In this document: positions 7,651 through 16,415 of the stretch, in pieces
Layout: the number at the start of each line of letters is the position of its first letter
How positions within the stretch are numbered: the first letter of the stretch is position 1
NCBI GenBank assembly: GCA_937919435.1
Contig: CALFRR010000106.1
Span: 1 to 23,992 of the forward strand
Length of the DNA: 23,992 nucleotides
Source of the DNA: an uncultured Alphaproteobacteria bacterium
Lineage (GTDB): Bacteria > Pseudomonadota > Alphaproteobacteria > Rhizobiales > Ancalomicrobiaceae
Reading direction: 5' to 3'
The notes under the pieces: model-generated
Seen by the model: the letters and a program-made list of their open reading frames with translations, nothing else
Told to the model about the DNA's origin: nothing
Databases searched by the model: none
Made by a program: the position numbers and the translations under genes

Positions 7651-8478
7651 ATGACGAACCATCGACTCCTCGCCCTCGATCTCGACGGCACCGCTCTCGC
7701 GCCGGGCAACCGCGTCCTCCCTTCGACCCGCGAAGCGGTGGCGCGCGCGCGGACGATGGGGATCGAGACCATCGTGGTCACCGGCCGGCATCACACCGGC
7801 GTGGCGCCCTTCCTGGCCGATCTGTCGACCGGCGGGTCGTCGATCTGCTGCAACGGCACCTATGTCTGGGACTGGGCCGCGGGGCGGGCGAGCGAGATCG
7901 ATCCGCTCGATCGCAGCGAGACCGAGCAACTGCTGCCGCTGTTCCGAGAGCACGGCGTCGGCTTCATGATCTATTCGAGCGACGCGATGCTCTACGAGAC
8001 GCGGACGCCGCATCTCGACGCGCTGATCGCCTGGGCGGAGGGCCAGCCGGCCGACCGGCGTCCGGTGTTCGTCCACTGCCGATCGTTCGAGGAGGTGATC
8101 GCCTCCGGCGCGACGGTCCTCAAGTTCCTGGTCACCGGGGGCGATCCGGCGGCGATCGCGCGCTGGCACGACGCGGTGACGGCGCTCGGCACCTTCGGCG
8201 TCGAGCAGTCGTGGACCGATCGCTGGGACGTGGTCCGGGCCGGCAACTCCAAGGGCCGCCGGCTTCTCGCCTGGGCGGCACGGGCCGGGATCCGGCCGGA
8301 GGAGATCATCGCCTTCGGCGACAATCTCAACGACTACGACATGATCGCGGCGGTCGGGCTCGGGGTCGCGATGGGCAACGCCGAAGACGCGCTGAAGCAG
8401 GCGGCGGACCACGTCACCGCCGCCAACGATGCCGACGGCATCGCCATCGCGCTGGATCGGTTCCTGTTCTCCCGGTGA
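7651..8478 (+). CDS. Cof-type HAD-IIB sugar-phosphate phosphatase
   Basis: 275 residues from the ATG at 7651, preceded by GGGAGG. All four HAD motifs are present: motif I LALDLDGTAL (nucleophile and acid Asp pair near residues 8-10), motif II IVVTGRH, motif III SKGRR with its lysine, and motif IV FGDNLNDYDMI. The tail AMGNAEDALKQAADHVT is typical of the Cof/YidA subfamily, which carries a type IIB cap and dephosphorylates sugar phosphates and related metabolites. The exact substrate cannot be read from the sequence. It is divergent from psuG, and a role in disposing of pentose or nucleotide phosphates is only a guess. Confidence 0.88.
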   Translation: MTNHRLLALDLDGTALAPGNRVLPSTREAVARARTMGIETIVVTGRHHTGVAPFLADLSTGGSSICCNGTYVWDWAAGRASEIDPLDRSETEQLLPLFREHGVGFMIYSSDAMLYETRTPHLDALIAWAEGQPADRRPVFVHCRSFEEVIASGATVLKFLVTGGDPAAIARWHDAVTALGTFGVEQSWTDRWDVVRAGNSKGRRLLAWAARAGIRPEEIIAFGDNLNDYDMIAAVGLGVAMGNAEDALKQAADHVTAANDADGIAIALDRFLFSR

Positions 8479-8490
8479 GGGCCGTCGGCG

Positions 8491-8524
8491 CCCCCGGAGG
8501 ATGCGGCCGGCCCGCTCCGAGGGG
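8491..8524. terminator. Strong GC hairpin between convergent HAD and sigma-54 activator genes
   Basis: CCCC-CGGA (8491-8498) pairs with TCCG-A-GGGG (8516-8524, one bulged A), enclosing an inner stem GCGG/CCGC (8503-8506 and 8512-8515) with loop CCGGC. It occupies most of the 54-base gap between two convergent stop codons, the expected place for a bidirectional terminator. There is no T-tract on either side. Confidence 0.45.
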
Positions 8525-8532
8525 TCGGCGGG

Positions 8533-9867
<1,335 letters not shown>

Positions 9868-9982
9868 CTTCTCCTCCGGTATCATCACCGGCATGAAGCC
9901 TCCTGACGGCGAATGCCAGACGACATTTCGCCACTGATCCACTGCGGAAGCGTTGCCGATCGCGCGCGCCGGAGCCGGCGTC

Positions 9983-10020
9983 GGTGCCGACCTCGGGGTG
10001 AGGACCCCTCGGACGGCACC
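9983..10020 (-). terminator. Long stem-loop between the acyl-CoA genes and their activator gene
   Basis: The arms 9983-9999 and 10004-10020 pair at 14 of 17 positions around the four-base loop GAGG: outer GGTGCCG/CGGCACC, then CC/GG, then GGGGT/ACCCC. It sits in the 224-base gap between the enoyl-CoA hydratase stop and the activator start. There is no T-tract. It may terminate the operon, stabilise its 3' end, or reduce read-through into the regulator. Confidence 0.5.
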
Positions 10021-10091
10021 GCGCCGCCGGCCATTCGCGCCCTTCGGCGGCGGCGGCCCGGCCCGGTTCGGTCGGGCGGGCGATCGATCGG

Positions 10092-10883
10092 TCAGGGCCG
10101 CTTCTCGACGAAGGCGGCCATCCGTTCGCGTTGCTCGGGATCGGCGAAGCACAGGGCGAAGACCTCGGCTTCGTGCGCGATGCCGCGGTCGAGGTCGCCG
10201 TCGAGCCCGTCACGGACCGCCGCCTTGCAGGCGGCGATCGCGCCGGGGGCGCGTCCGGCGATCTTCTCCGCCATGGCGAGAGCGGCGGCCGGAGCCCCGC
10301 CGACCGGGACCACCGCGTCGACGAGACCGATCCGCAATGCCTCCGCCGCGTCGACGAGATCGCCGGTGAACATCAGCCGTTTCGCCCGGCCCACCCCGAC
10401 CAGCCGCGGCAGACGCTGGGTGCCGCCGAAGCCGGGGGTGATGCCGAGCCCGGTCTCCGGCAGGCCGAAGCGCGCGTTCTCGGCGGCGATGCGGATGTCG
10501 CAGGCCATCGCCAGCTCGCAACCGCCTCCCAGCGCGAAGCCGTTGACCGCGGCGATGACCGGCTGCGGCAGACGCTCGAGCCGGGCGAAGGCCGCCTGGC
10601 CGCGTCTGGCGAAGCGGCGCGCCTCGGCCGGGCTCATGTCGCGCATCTCGGCGACGTCGGCACCGGCGACGAACGCCTTTCCGCCGGCGCCGGTGACGAT
10701 CACCACCCGGATCGTGCGATCGGCCGAGAGCCGGTCGAGGATCGCCTCGAACTCGCCGATCGTCGCCGAATCGAGCGCGTTGAGGGCCTTCGGCCGGTCG
10801 ACGGTGATCACGGCGATCGGCCCCCGCACCTCGAGGAGGAGAGACCGCGTCGTGCACGTCCCGGCGTTTCCCGTGTCGGCCAT
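10092..10883 (-). CDS. Enoyl-CoA hydratase (crotonase family)
   Basis: 263 residues from the ATG at 10883, five bases after the stop of the dehydrogenase gene, so translation is probably coupled; no clear ribosome site is seen. Crotonase features: AFVAGADVAEM (CoA/oxyanion-hole region, about 70-80), NGFALGGGCELAMACDIRIA with Glu123, and FGLPETGLGITPGFGGTQRLPR with Glu143. The two glutamates match the catalytic pair of true hydratases, so hydration of a 2-enoyl-CoA to 3-hydroxyacyl-CoA is likely. The size fits a short-chain monofunctional enzyme. Its pairing with a 3-hydroxyacyl-CoA dehydrogenase, CoA-transferase and transporter indicates breakdown of a short carboxylic acid. Confidence 0.92.
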   Translation of the reverse strand: MADTGNAGTCTTRSLLLEVRGPIAVITVDRPKALNALDSATIGEFEAILDRLSADRTIRVVIVTGAGGKAFVAGADVAEMRDMSPAEARRFARRGQAAFARLERLPQPVIAAVNGFALGGGCELAMACDIRIAAENARFGLPETGLGITPGFGGTQRLPRLVGVGRAKRLMFTGDLVDAAEALRIGLVDAVVPVGGAPAAALAMAEKIAGRAPGAIAACKAAVRDGLDGDLDRGIAHEAEVFALCFADPEQRERMAAFVEKRP

Positions 10884-10888
10884 GACGT

Positions 10889-11746
10889 TCACACCGAATA
10901 GTCGTAGAAGCCCCGGCCGGTCTTGCGACCGAGGCGGCCGGCCGCGACGTATTTCCGCAGCAACGGACAGGGCCGGAACTTGGCGTCGCCGTAGCCGGCG
11001 TGGAGAACCTCCATGATCGCCAGGACGGTGTCGTTGCCGATCAGGTCGGACAGGGCGAGCGGTCCCATCGGATGGTTGAAGCCGAGCTTCGCGACGTTGT
11101 CGATGTCCTCGACGCTGGCGACGCCCTCCATCAGCGCGAACACCGCCTCGTTGATCATCGGGATCATGATCCGGTTGCCGCAGAAGCCGGGCATGTCGGT
11201 CACGTCGACGGCGGTCTTGCCGAGCCGCTTCACCAGTCCGGTGATCTCGGCGACCACCTCGCCGTCGGTCTCCAGGCCGCGGACCACCTCGACCAGCGCC
11301 ATCGCCGGGACGGGGTTGAAGAAGTGCATGCCGATGAACTTCTTCGGCCGGCGGGTGGTCGCCGCCAGGGTGGTGATCGGCAGCGACGAGGTGTTCGAGG
11401 CGAAGATCGTCCGCTCCGGGCAGAGCACGTCGATCGCCTGGAAGATCGCCCGTTTGGCCTCGAGGTTCTCGACCGCCGCCTCGATCACCAGATCGACGTC
11501 GGCGGCGGCGCCACCGGGGTCGACGGTCCCCGAGATCCGTCCAACGATCTCCGCCTTGGCTTCGGCGGTGAGCTTCTGCTTCTCCACGCTCTTCGACAGC
11601 GCCTTGTCGATCCGGGCCAGTCCCTTGGCCACGGCGGCCTCGTCGACGTCGCGCAGCACCACCGTGAGACCCGCCTGCGCCATCACCTGCGCGATTCCAC
11701 TTCCCATCTGACCGGCACCGATGACCGTCACAGTTTCGATCGCCAT
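10889..11746 (-). CDS. 3-hydroxyacyl-CoA (3-hydroxybutyryl-CoA) dehydrogenase
   Basis: 285 residues from the ATG at 11746. The N-terminal Rossmann fold has the NAD motif VTVIGAGQMGSGIAQVMA (about 6-23). Further family marks are VIEAAVENLEAK, FASNTSSLPIT, GMHFFNPVPAM with catalytic His141 and Asn144, and Glu153 in LVEVVRG. The C-terminal domain has PGFCGNRI, GFNHPMGPLALSDLIGND and the ending GRKTGRGFYDY. This is the Hbd/PaaH group, which oxidises 3-hydroxyacyl-CoA to 3-ketoacyl-CoA. The reading frame continues upstream across the MFS gene in the wrong frame; that extension is spurious. A 179-base gap separates it from the MFS gene. Confidence 0.93.
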   Translation of the reverse strand: MAIETVTVIGAGQMGSGIAQVMAQAGLTVVLRDVDEAAVAKGLARIDKALSKSVEKQKLTAEAKAEIVGRISGTVDPGGAAADVDLVIEAAVENLEAKRAIFQAIDVLCPERTIFASNTSSLPITTLAATTRRPKKFIGMHFFNPVPAMALVEVVRGLETDGEVVAEITGLVKRLGKTAVDVTDMPGFCGNRIMIPMINEAVFALMEGVASVEDIDNVAKLGFNHPMGPLALSDLIGNDTVLAIMEVLHAGYGDAKFRPCPLLRKYVAAGRLGRKTGRGFYDYSV

Positions 11747-11925
11747 GATTTCCGTTCTCCCGGCCCCGATCGGGGCACATGTCTCGGGCGGGCCGAGCGC
11801 CGGACGGCGGTCCTCGGCCCGAGATCGTTCGTCGGGTGGGCCCGCGGGCGGCGCCGACCGGGATCGGCGTCGCCCTGGCGGGCGGGTCCGATCCCGGCCT
11901 CGACGCGGAGGCGCGAGCCGATGCT

Positions 11926-13197
11926 TCACTCGGTGGCCAGGCTCGGCTTCGCCGCGACGGGCTTCCTGGTCCTGACGAAGAAGGTGACGATCAGCGCGGA
12001 CACGATGGTCGAGCCGATCAGCACGTTGAACCCGGCGGCGTAGTTTCCGCCGAAGTAGTCGATCATCAGACCGATCGCGATCGGCGCGACGAACCCGCCG
12101 AACTGACCTCCGGTGTTGACGAAGCCGGAGCCGCTGCCCATCAGATGTTCGGGGATGACCAGCACGGTCAGCGACCAGAACGAGCCCAGCGCCATCCACA
12201 GGAAGAACGCGGCGACGCACTGGTAGATCTGCGCCATCGTGTTGTCGGCGACGTTGAAGAACTGATAGAGGAAGAACGCGCCGAGGAGCTCGGAGATGAC
12301 GATCATCATCTTGATGTTGTTCTTGAAGAACCGATCCATCAGCCATCCGGAGATGCCGGTCCCGATCGCCGCGAAGAAGAACGGGACCGAGGCGGCGAAG
12401 CCGGCGCTCATCAGCGACAGGCCGCGCACCTTCATCAGATAGGTCGGCAGCCAGGTCATGTAGCCGTACATGGCGATGGTCAGCGTCAGCCAGACCAGGA
12501 ACAGCATCCAGATGGTCGGCGAGGCCATCAACTGGCGCAGCGACGCCTTGGCCATGCCGCCGTCGCCGGCCGCCGCCGCCTCGGCCCTGCGTTCGGCCTC
12601 GTGCTCGGCGAGTTCGGCGGCGGAGATGCCGCGGTGCTCGCGCGGCGTGTCGGCGAGATACCGCCAGGACAGCAGCGCGCAGACGAAACCGGCCGCGCCG
12701 AGAACGTAGAAGGCCGCGCGCCAGCCGAAGTTGGCGATGATCGGCGCCATGATCAGCGGCGTGATCGCCGGTCCCAGCGCCACGGTGGAGAGGATGATCG
12801 AGTTGGCGGTGGCGCGCTCGCGCTTGTTGAACCAGTTGCCGATGGTCTTCCACACCGGCGCCGGGAAGACGCCCTCGCCCAGGCCGAACAGGAACCGGAC
12901 GACCAGGATGTTGGTGAGCGAGGACACCATGCCGGTGAAGGCGGTGAACACCGACCACCAGACCAGTGCGCCGCTGATCACCTTGCGCGGCCCGATCTTG
13001 TCGCTCAGCATGCCGCCCGGCATCTGCGCGAGCGAATAGGTGAGGAAGAAGGCTCCCATGATGCTGCCGGCGGCCGTCGCCGAGAAATTGAGATCCTTCA
13101 TCATGAAGGGAACCGTCATGCTGATGCACATGCGGTCGAGCCAGGCGACGAGATAGCAGATCATGATGACCAGTGAGACTTGGTATTTCGCTTTCAT
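11926..13197 (-). CDS. MFS transporter, anion:cation symporter (ACS) type
   Basis: 423 residues with about twelve membrane helices, the standard MFS length. The N-terminus, with WLDRMCISMTVPFMMKDL and then AGSIMGAFFLTYSLAQMPGG followed by LSDKIGPRKVI, is the signature region of the ACS group, which brings in organic anions such as sugar acids and aromatic or short carboxylates. GGAGG is eight bases before the ATG. It is embedded between the CoA-transferase and the dehydrogenase, so I infer that it imports the carboxylate degraded by this gene set. The substrate is not readable from the sequence. Confidence 0.9.
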   Translation of the reverse strand: MKAKYQVSLVIMICYLVAWLDRMCISMTVPFMMKDLNFSATAAGSIMGAFFLTYSLAQMPGGMLSDKIGPRKVISGALVWWSVFTAFTGMVSSLTNILVVRFLFGLGEGVFPAPVWKTIGNWFNKRERATANSIILSTVALGPAITPLIMAPIIANFGWRAAFYVLGAAGFVCALLSWRYLADTPREHRGISAAELAEHEAERRAEAAAAGDGGMAKASLRQLMASPTIWMLFLVWLTLTIAMYGYMTWLPTYLMKVRGLSLMSAGFAASVPFFFAAIGTGISGWLMDRFFKNNIKMMIVISELLGAFFLYQFFNVADNTMAQIYQCVAAFFLWMALGSFWSLTVLVIPEHLMGSGSGFVNTGGQFGGFVAPIAIGLMIDYFGGNYAAGFNVLIGSTIVSALIVTFFVRTRKPVAAKPSLATE

Positions 13198-13227
13198 GAG
13201 AGATCCTCCCAGGGTCTTTTCTTTCTC

Positions 13228-14523
13228 TCAGAGGATGCCGAGGCTCTTCGCCTGATCGCGCAGGAAGTCCCGGAACTTCGGTGATGCGATGGAGATCAGG
13301 CTCTCCGCTCGTTCGCGCAGGTTGCGGCCGCGCAGGTGCGCCACCCCGAATTCGGTGACGACGTAATCGACGTCGTTGCGGGACAGCGAGACCGCCGCGC
13401 CGGGGCTGAGGGTCGGAACGATGGCCGAGATGGAATCGTTCCTGGCGGTCGAATAGAGGGCGACGATCGACTTGCCGCCCGGCGAGCGCTGGGCGCCGAC
13501 CGCGGTGTCGGAGGCCCCGCCGGTGCCGCTGTACTGGCGCAGTCCGAGGCTCTCCGAACAGCACTGGCCGCTCAGATCGACTTCCAGGGTGGTGTTGATC
13601 GACACCATCTGGTGGTTGCGGCCGATCACGCAGGGGTCGTTCACGACGCTGCCGCGATGCAGCTCGACAGCCGGATTGGCGTCGACGAAGTCGTAGATCT
13701 TCTTCGATCCGAAGACGAAGGCGGCGACGATCTTGCCCTTCCAGAGGGTCTTGCGGGCACCGGTGACGGCGCCGGCCTCGACCAGATCGACGACCGAATC
13801 CGACAGCATCTCGGTGTGTACGCCGAGATCCTTCTTCTCCTTCAGGAAGAGCGCCGCCGCATTCGAGATGCCGCCGATGCCGAGCTGGATGGTCGAGCCG
13901 TCCTCGACCAGATCGGCGATGTGGCGACCGATCACCTTGTCCTTCTCGGTCGGCTGGACGGGGGGAAGCGCCGGGATCGGCCGATGGTTCTCGACCACGA
14001 AGTCGACGTCGCGGATGTGGACCTGGGTGTCGCCGCCGGTTCGGGGCAGGAACTCGTTGACTTCGAGGATGACCAGATCGGCGTTCTCCAGCGCATCCTT
14101 CTCGTAGGTCAGGCCCAGCGACAGACAGAAGAAGCCGTGCCGGTCCATCGGTGCCACCTGGCCGATGAAGACGTTCGGCTTCTTCACCGTCGCCCGCTTG
14201 GTCAGGCAGTCGTGCAGGTGGGTGGGGTTGTAGGCCACCGTGCCCAGCGCCTCCGCCTTGCGGGTGCCGGGGCCGTGGAACATCGAGTTGAGGAGGAAGT
14301 GCCCCTTCATCTCGGGCCGCGTGTAGAAATCGTATTCGCCGAGAGGCAGGATCATCACCACCGAGACGTTCTCGACCCGGTCGGCGACGAGATGCAGCCG
14401 GCTCAGCAGACCCGATGCTTCGGATGCGACGTCGCCGACGATGATCTCGTCGTCGCTGGAGATCTTCATCACCGCGTCGTCGATCGAGATCAGCTTTTCC
14501 TGGTATTCGGACTGGAAGGACAT
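13228..14523 (-). CDS. Acetyl-CoA hydrolase/transferase family CoA-transferase (4-hydroxybutyrate CoA-transferase-like)
   Basis: 431 residues from the ATG at 14523 (GGAG upstream; a GTG six codons earlier is less likely). Two-domain family I CoA-transferase. Recognisable parts are GPGTRKA, YNPTHLHD, IGQVAPMDRHGFF, QLGIGGISNAAALFL (213-227), VHTEMLSDSVVDLVEAGAVTG (235-255) and SGTGGASD. Glu238, in TEML, falls at the position of the catalytic glutamate I recall for Clostridium aminobutyricum 4-hydroxybutyrate CoA-transferase. The enzyme would move CoA from acetyl-CoA (or another donor) to a free acid, the activation step of the pathway. Hydrolase activity is an alternative. The next gene upstream ends 33 bases before it. 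Confidence 0.9.
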   Translation of the reverse strand: MSFQSEYQEKLISIDDAVMKISSDDEIIVGDVASEASGLLSRLHLVADRVENVSVVMILPLGEYDFYTRPEMKGHFLLNSMFHGPGTRKAEALGTVAYNPTHLHDCLTKRATVKKPNVFIGQVAPMDRHGFFCLSLGLTYEKDALENADLVILEVNEFLPRTGGDTQVHIRDVDFVVENHRPIPALPPVQPTEKDKVIGRHIADLVEDGSTIQLGIGGISNAAALFLKEKKDLGVHTEMLSDSVVDLVEAGAVTGARKTLWKGKIVAAFVFGSKKIYDFVDANPAVELHRGSVVNDPCVIGRNHQMVSINTTLEVDLSGQCCSESLGLRQYSGTGGASDTAVGAQRSPGGKSIVALYSTARNDSISAIVPTLSPGAAVSLSRNDVDYVVTEFGVAHLRGRNLRERAESLISIASPKFRDFLRDQAKSLGIL

Positions 14524-14556
14524 TTCACTGGCTCCGTTCACGATCGCGAGGCGGGA

Positions 14557-15585
14557 TCACATGTATTTCCCGTAGCGAATGACGGTCGACCCGAAGGCCA
14601 TGCCGGTCCCGGCGCCGAGCAGCACGACGTTGGTGCCCTCGACGATCCGGCCGTCCTTCAGGCCCATCTCCAGACCGATGAGATTGTCGCCGTGGCCGCA
14701 GTGGCCGTAGTCGCGCAGGTAGGCGGCGTTCTCCTCGCTCACCCCGAGTTCGTTCAGGATGAGGCGGTGGGCCTTCGGATTGCAGTGGATCGGGCAGAGG
14801 TAGCCGATGTCCGCTTCGCTCAGGCCGCTCTTGCGCAGGGCGCCGCGGACCGCTTCGACGAAGGCGGGAATCGACTTCTCGTTCAGCCGCGCCTTCATGC
14901 CCTCGGGATCGGCGACGACCAGCTTCCAGCCGAGGTCGTCGACGTCGGCGTGGGTGAGGTGGGTCTTCGAGCCGCCGACCATGCCGACGCAGTCCATGGT
15001 CAGACAGCTCTCGGTGAGGATGTTGCTCTCGAGGATGCGGTTCTCCGGCCAGTCGCGCTTGACGATCATCGCCAGGCCGCTCGGCGCCATGTCGAACAGG
15101 AACGAATGCAGCGGGTTGCGGTAGTCGACCAGGTAGCAGTTGGTGTTGCCGCCGACGATCAGGACGGTGTCGATCTCGTCGTCGGCGAACATCAGGTCCT
15201 TGGCGACCTTCAGGCCGAGCGGCGTTCCGGCGCAGCGCAACGCGGTGTCGAAGGCCCAGGCATTGACCGCGCCGATGGTCTCCTGGATGTTGATCGCCGC
15301 CGTCCAGCAGACGTATTCCTTGTAGTCCTCGCCGGCCCAGAGAACGAGATCGATGTCGCGCGGGTCGATGCCGGTCTTCTCCAGACACCTCTTGGCGGCC
15401 TTGGTCGCCATGGCGACGCAGTGATCGTCCGGGCCACCGACCGGCTTGCGATCGAATCCGAGTTTGTCTCTGATGATGTTCGCCGGAATGTTGATCTGCG
15501 GCGCCAGCTCGTCGGCAGTGATGCGGTCTTCCGGAAGATAGACGTCCCAACCGACCAGGCCGACGTTGAACTCACTTTTGTTCAT
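14557..15585 (-). CDS. KAS III-like (3-oxoacyl-ACP synthase III family) thiolase-fold enzyme
   Basis: 342 residues from the ATG at 15585; another ATG at 15600 would add five residues. It has the thiolase fold of the KAS III/HMG-CoA synthase superfamily. The nucleophile is probably Cys118 in FDTALRCAGTPLGL, and His267 in CPIHCNPKAHRL matches the KAS III histidine. The usual Asn motif (GNTS) is replaced by GHCG, giving His295 instead of the catalytic Asn. MVGGSKTHLTHAD is a subfamily feature. First gene of the sigma-54-linked set. Because a dehydrogenase making a 3-ketoacyl-CoA is present and no ordinary thiolase is encoded here, I infer a Claisen or retro-Claisen step on a CoA ester. A fatty-acid role is unlikely from context. 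Confidence 0.82.
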   Translation of the reverse strand: MNKSEFNVGLVGWDVYLPEDRITADELAPQINIPANIIRDKLGFDRKPVGGPDDHCVAMATKAAKRCLEKTGIDPRDIDLVLWAGEDYKEYVCWTAAINIQETIGAVNAWAFDTALRCAGTPLGLKVAKDLMFADDEIDTVLIVGGNTNCYLVDYRNPLHSFLFDMAPSGLAMIVKRDWPENRILESNILTESCLTMDCVGMVGGSKTHLTHADVDDLGWKLVVADPEGMKARLNEKSIPAFVEAVRGALRKSGLSEADIGYLCPIHCNPKAHRLILNELGVSEENAAYLRDYGHCGHGDNLIGLEMGLKDGRIVEGTNVVLLGAGTGMAFGSTVIRYGKYM

Positions 15586-15611
15586 CTTGCATTCTCTCAT
15601 ATTGTATACAT

Positions 15612-15632
15612 CGTCGGACGCGACATCCGACG
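15612..15632 (-). promoter_or_regulatory. Leader stem-loop in the 5' region of the KAS III-like operon
   Basis: CGTCGGA (15612-15618) and TCCGACG (15626-15632) form a seven-base-pair stem with a seven-base loop, 27 bases before the KAS III-like start codon. An AT-rich stretch with the ribosome site follows. A second small inverted repeat, CGGAC-TGCT-GTCCG (15654-15667), lies at the predicted transcript start. Together they would cap the mRNA with two hairpins. A DNA operator is an equal possibility. Confidence 0.4.
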
Positions 15633-15679
15633 CAGATTGTTTTCGTTTCCTCTCGGACTGCTGTCCGGCACCATACAAC

Positions 15680-15694
15680 GCAACGCGCGTGCCA
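15680..15694 (-). promoter_or_regulatory. Sigma-54 (-24/-12) promoter of the acyl-CoA operon
   Basis: Read on the minus strand, the site is TGGCAC (15694-15689), five bases, TTGC (15683-15680), with a preceding C and a G after TGGCAC: an exact match to the CTGGCACG-N4-TTGC consensus with correct spacing. Transcription would start near 15668, about 85 bases before the KAS III-like ATG. The sigma-54 activator encoded at the end of the same gene set is the obvious candidate to open this promoter. Confidence 0.85.
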
Positions 15695-15803
15695 GATGCG
15701 CTCCAGCCGAAGCGGCGAGGCGTCAAGATGCTGAATTCGCGCGGTTTTCCGCCAATCGCGGGAGACGACGCGGATCGAGGGGCGGATCTGCCGGCGGGAG
15801 CCG

Positions 15804-15820
15804 CGTATCGAACCGATACG
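15804..15820. promoter_or_regulatory. 17-bp palindrome, candidate enhancer site for the sigma-54 activator
   Basis: CGTATCG-AAC-CGATACG is a perfect inverted repeat with a three-base centre. Its centre lies about 120 bases upstream of the -24 element, the usual distance for enhancer sites bound by Fis-type helix-turn-helix activators. The same core appears twice more at 16384-16415 and I did not find it elsewhere in the window. Confidence 0.6.
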
Positions 15821-15930
15821 TCGCGTGCGACGACCCGGTGCGGTCTTCGCCGTGCCGGCGATCGCCTCGACCCTGGGTCGAGGCGGCCGTCCCGGTTCCC
15901 TGTTTCGTGGTGGGTGCGACGACGTGTTCC

Positions 15931-15960
15931 CGGACGACCGCGGACGACCGCGGACGACCG
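15931..15960. repeat. Three tandem copies of a 10-bp unit
   Basis: CGGACGACCG occurs three times in perfect tandem, followed by TCGTCGG, which partly inverts the unit. It lies in non-coding DNA about 240 bases upstream of the sigma-54 promoter. It may be a simple slippage repeat. Confidence 0.6.
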
Positions 15961-16383
15961 TCGTCGGGGCGGAGGGCGTCGAGCAAGCCCATGAACCCGT
16001 ACCGGGATCGTCGATCGGGGTGGCGCCGGGCGGTGGTCGGAGCGCGGGCCGGAGCGGATCTCCGGCCGGTTCGTGGGCCGATCGGGGCCGCGGTCCGATG
16101 TCGCACGCCGGTGAGGCATCGTCGGTGGGAGAGAGGGCCCGGTCTCGCGAGACGGCCGGGGGCGGCGACCGGCGAGGCCGCTTGCGGCGTCCGGCCGGCG
16201 GTGTTCCGGGTATCTGCGCGGGATCGCCGGACAGCCTGCCGTCAGGCAGCGAAGGCTCTGCTCACACGGAAGAATTCGCTTCGCGTGAGCGGCCGTTGGG
16301 CGGTCCGGCGTGCCCGCGAGCCGTGCGGCGACGGGGCCGCGGACGGCTTCGTGGTGGGGAGCGGCCGTGTCGGAAACCGGCGT

Positions 16384-16415
16384 GTATCGAACCGATACGT
16401 GTATCGAATCGATAT
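16384..16415. promoter_or_regulatory. Tandem pair of GTATCG-AAN-CGATAY palindromes
   Basis: GTATCG-AAC-CGATAC (16384-16398) and GTATCG-AAT-CGATAT (16401-16415) are two adjacent copies, centre to centre 17 bases. The first has the same core as the palindrome at 15804-15820. They lie about 700 bases upstream of the sigma-54 promoter and about 360 bases downstream of the ATPase stop. They could be a remote enhancer for the same activator or operators of an unknown promoter in this gap. Confidence 0.55.

Noticed and set aside
11764..11824. Inverted repeats between the dehydrogenase and MFS genes as an operon terminator
   Set aside because: CCCCGATCGGGG has no room for a loop, and the TCTCGGGC/GCCCGAGA pair has a 27-base loop and no T-tract; too weak to call.
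11747..13564. Upstream in-frame extension of the 3-hydroxyacyl-CoA dehydrogenase, suggesting a large fusion protein
   Set aside because: The extension overlaps the MFS gene in another frame and shows no domain. The dehydrogenase has a proper ATG at 11746 and a normal family length from there.
15931..15960. Tandem 10-bp repeat as a CRISPR or plasmid iteron array
   Set aside because: Only three directly abutting copies, no spacers, and no cas or rep gene in the window.
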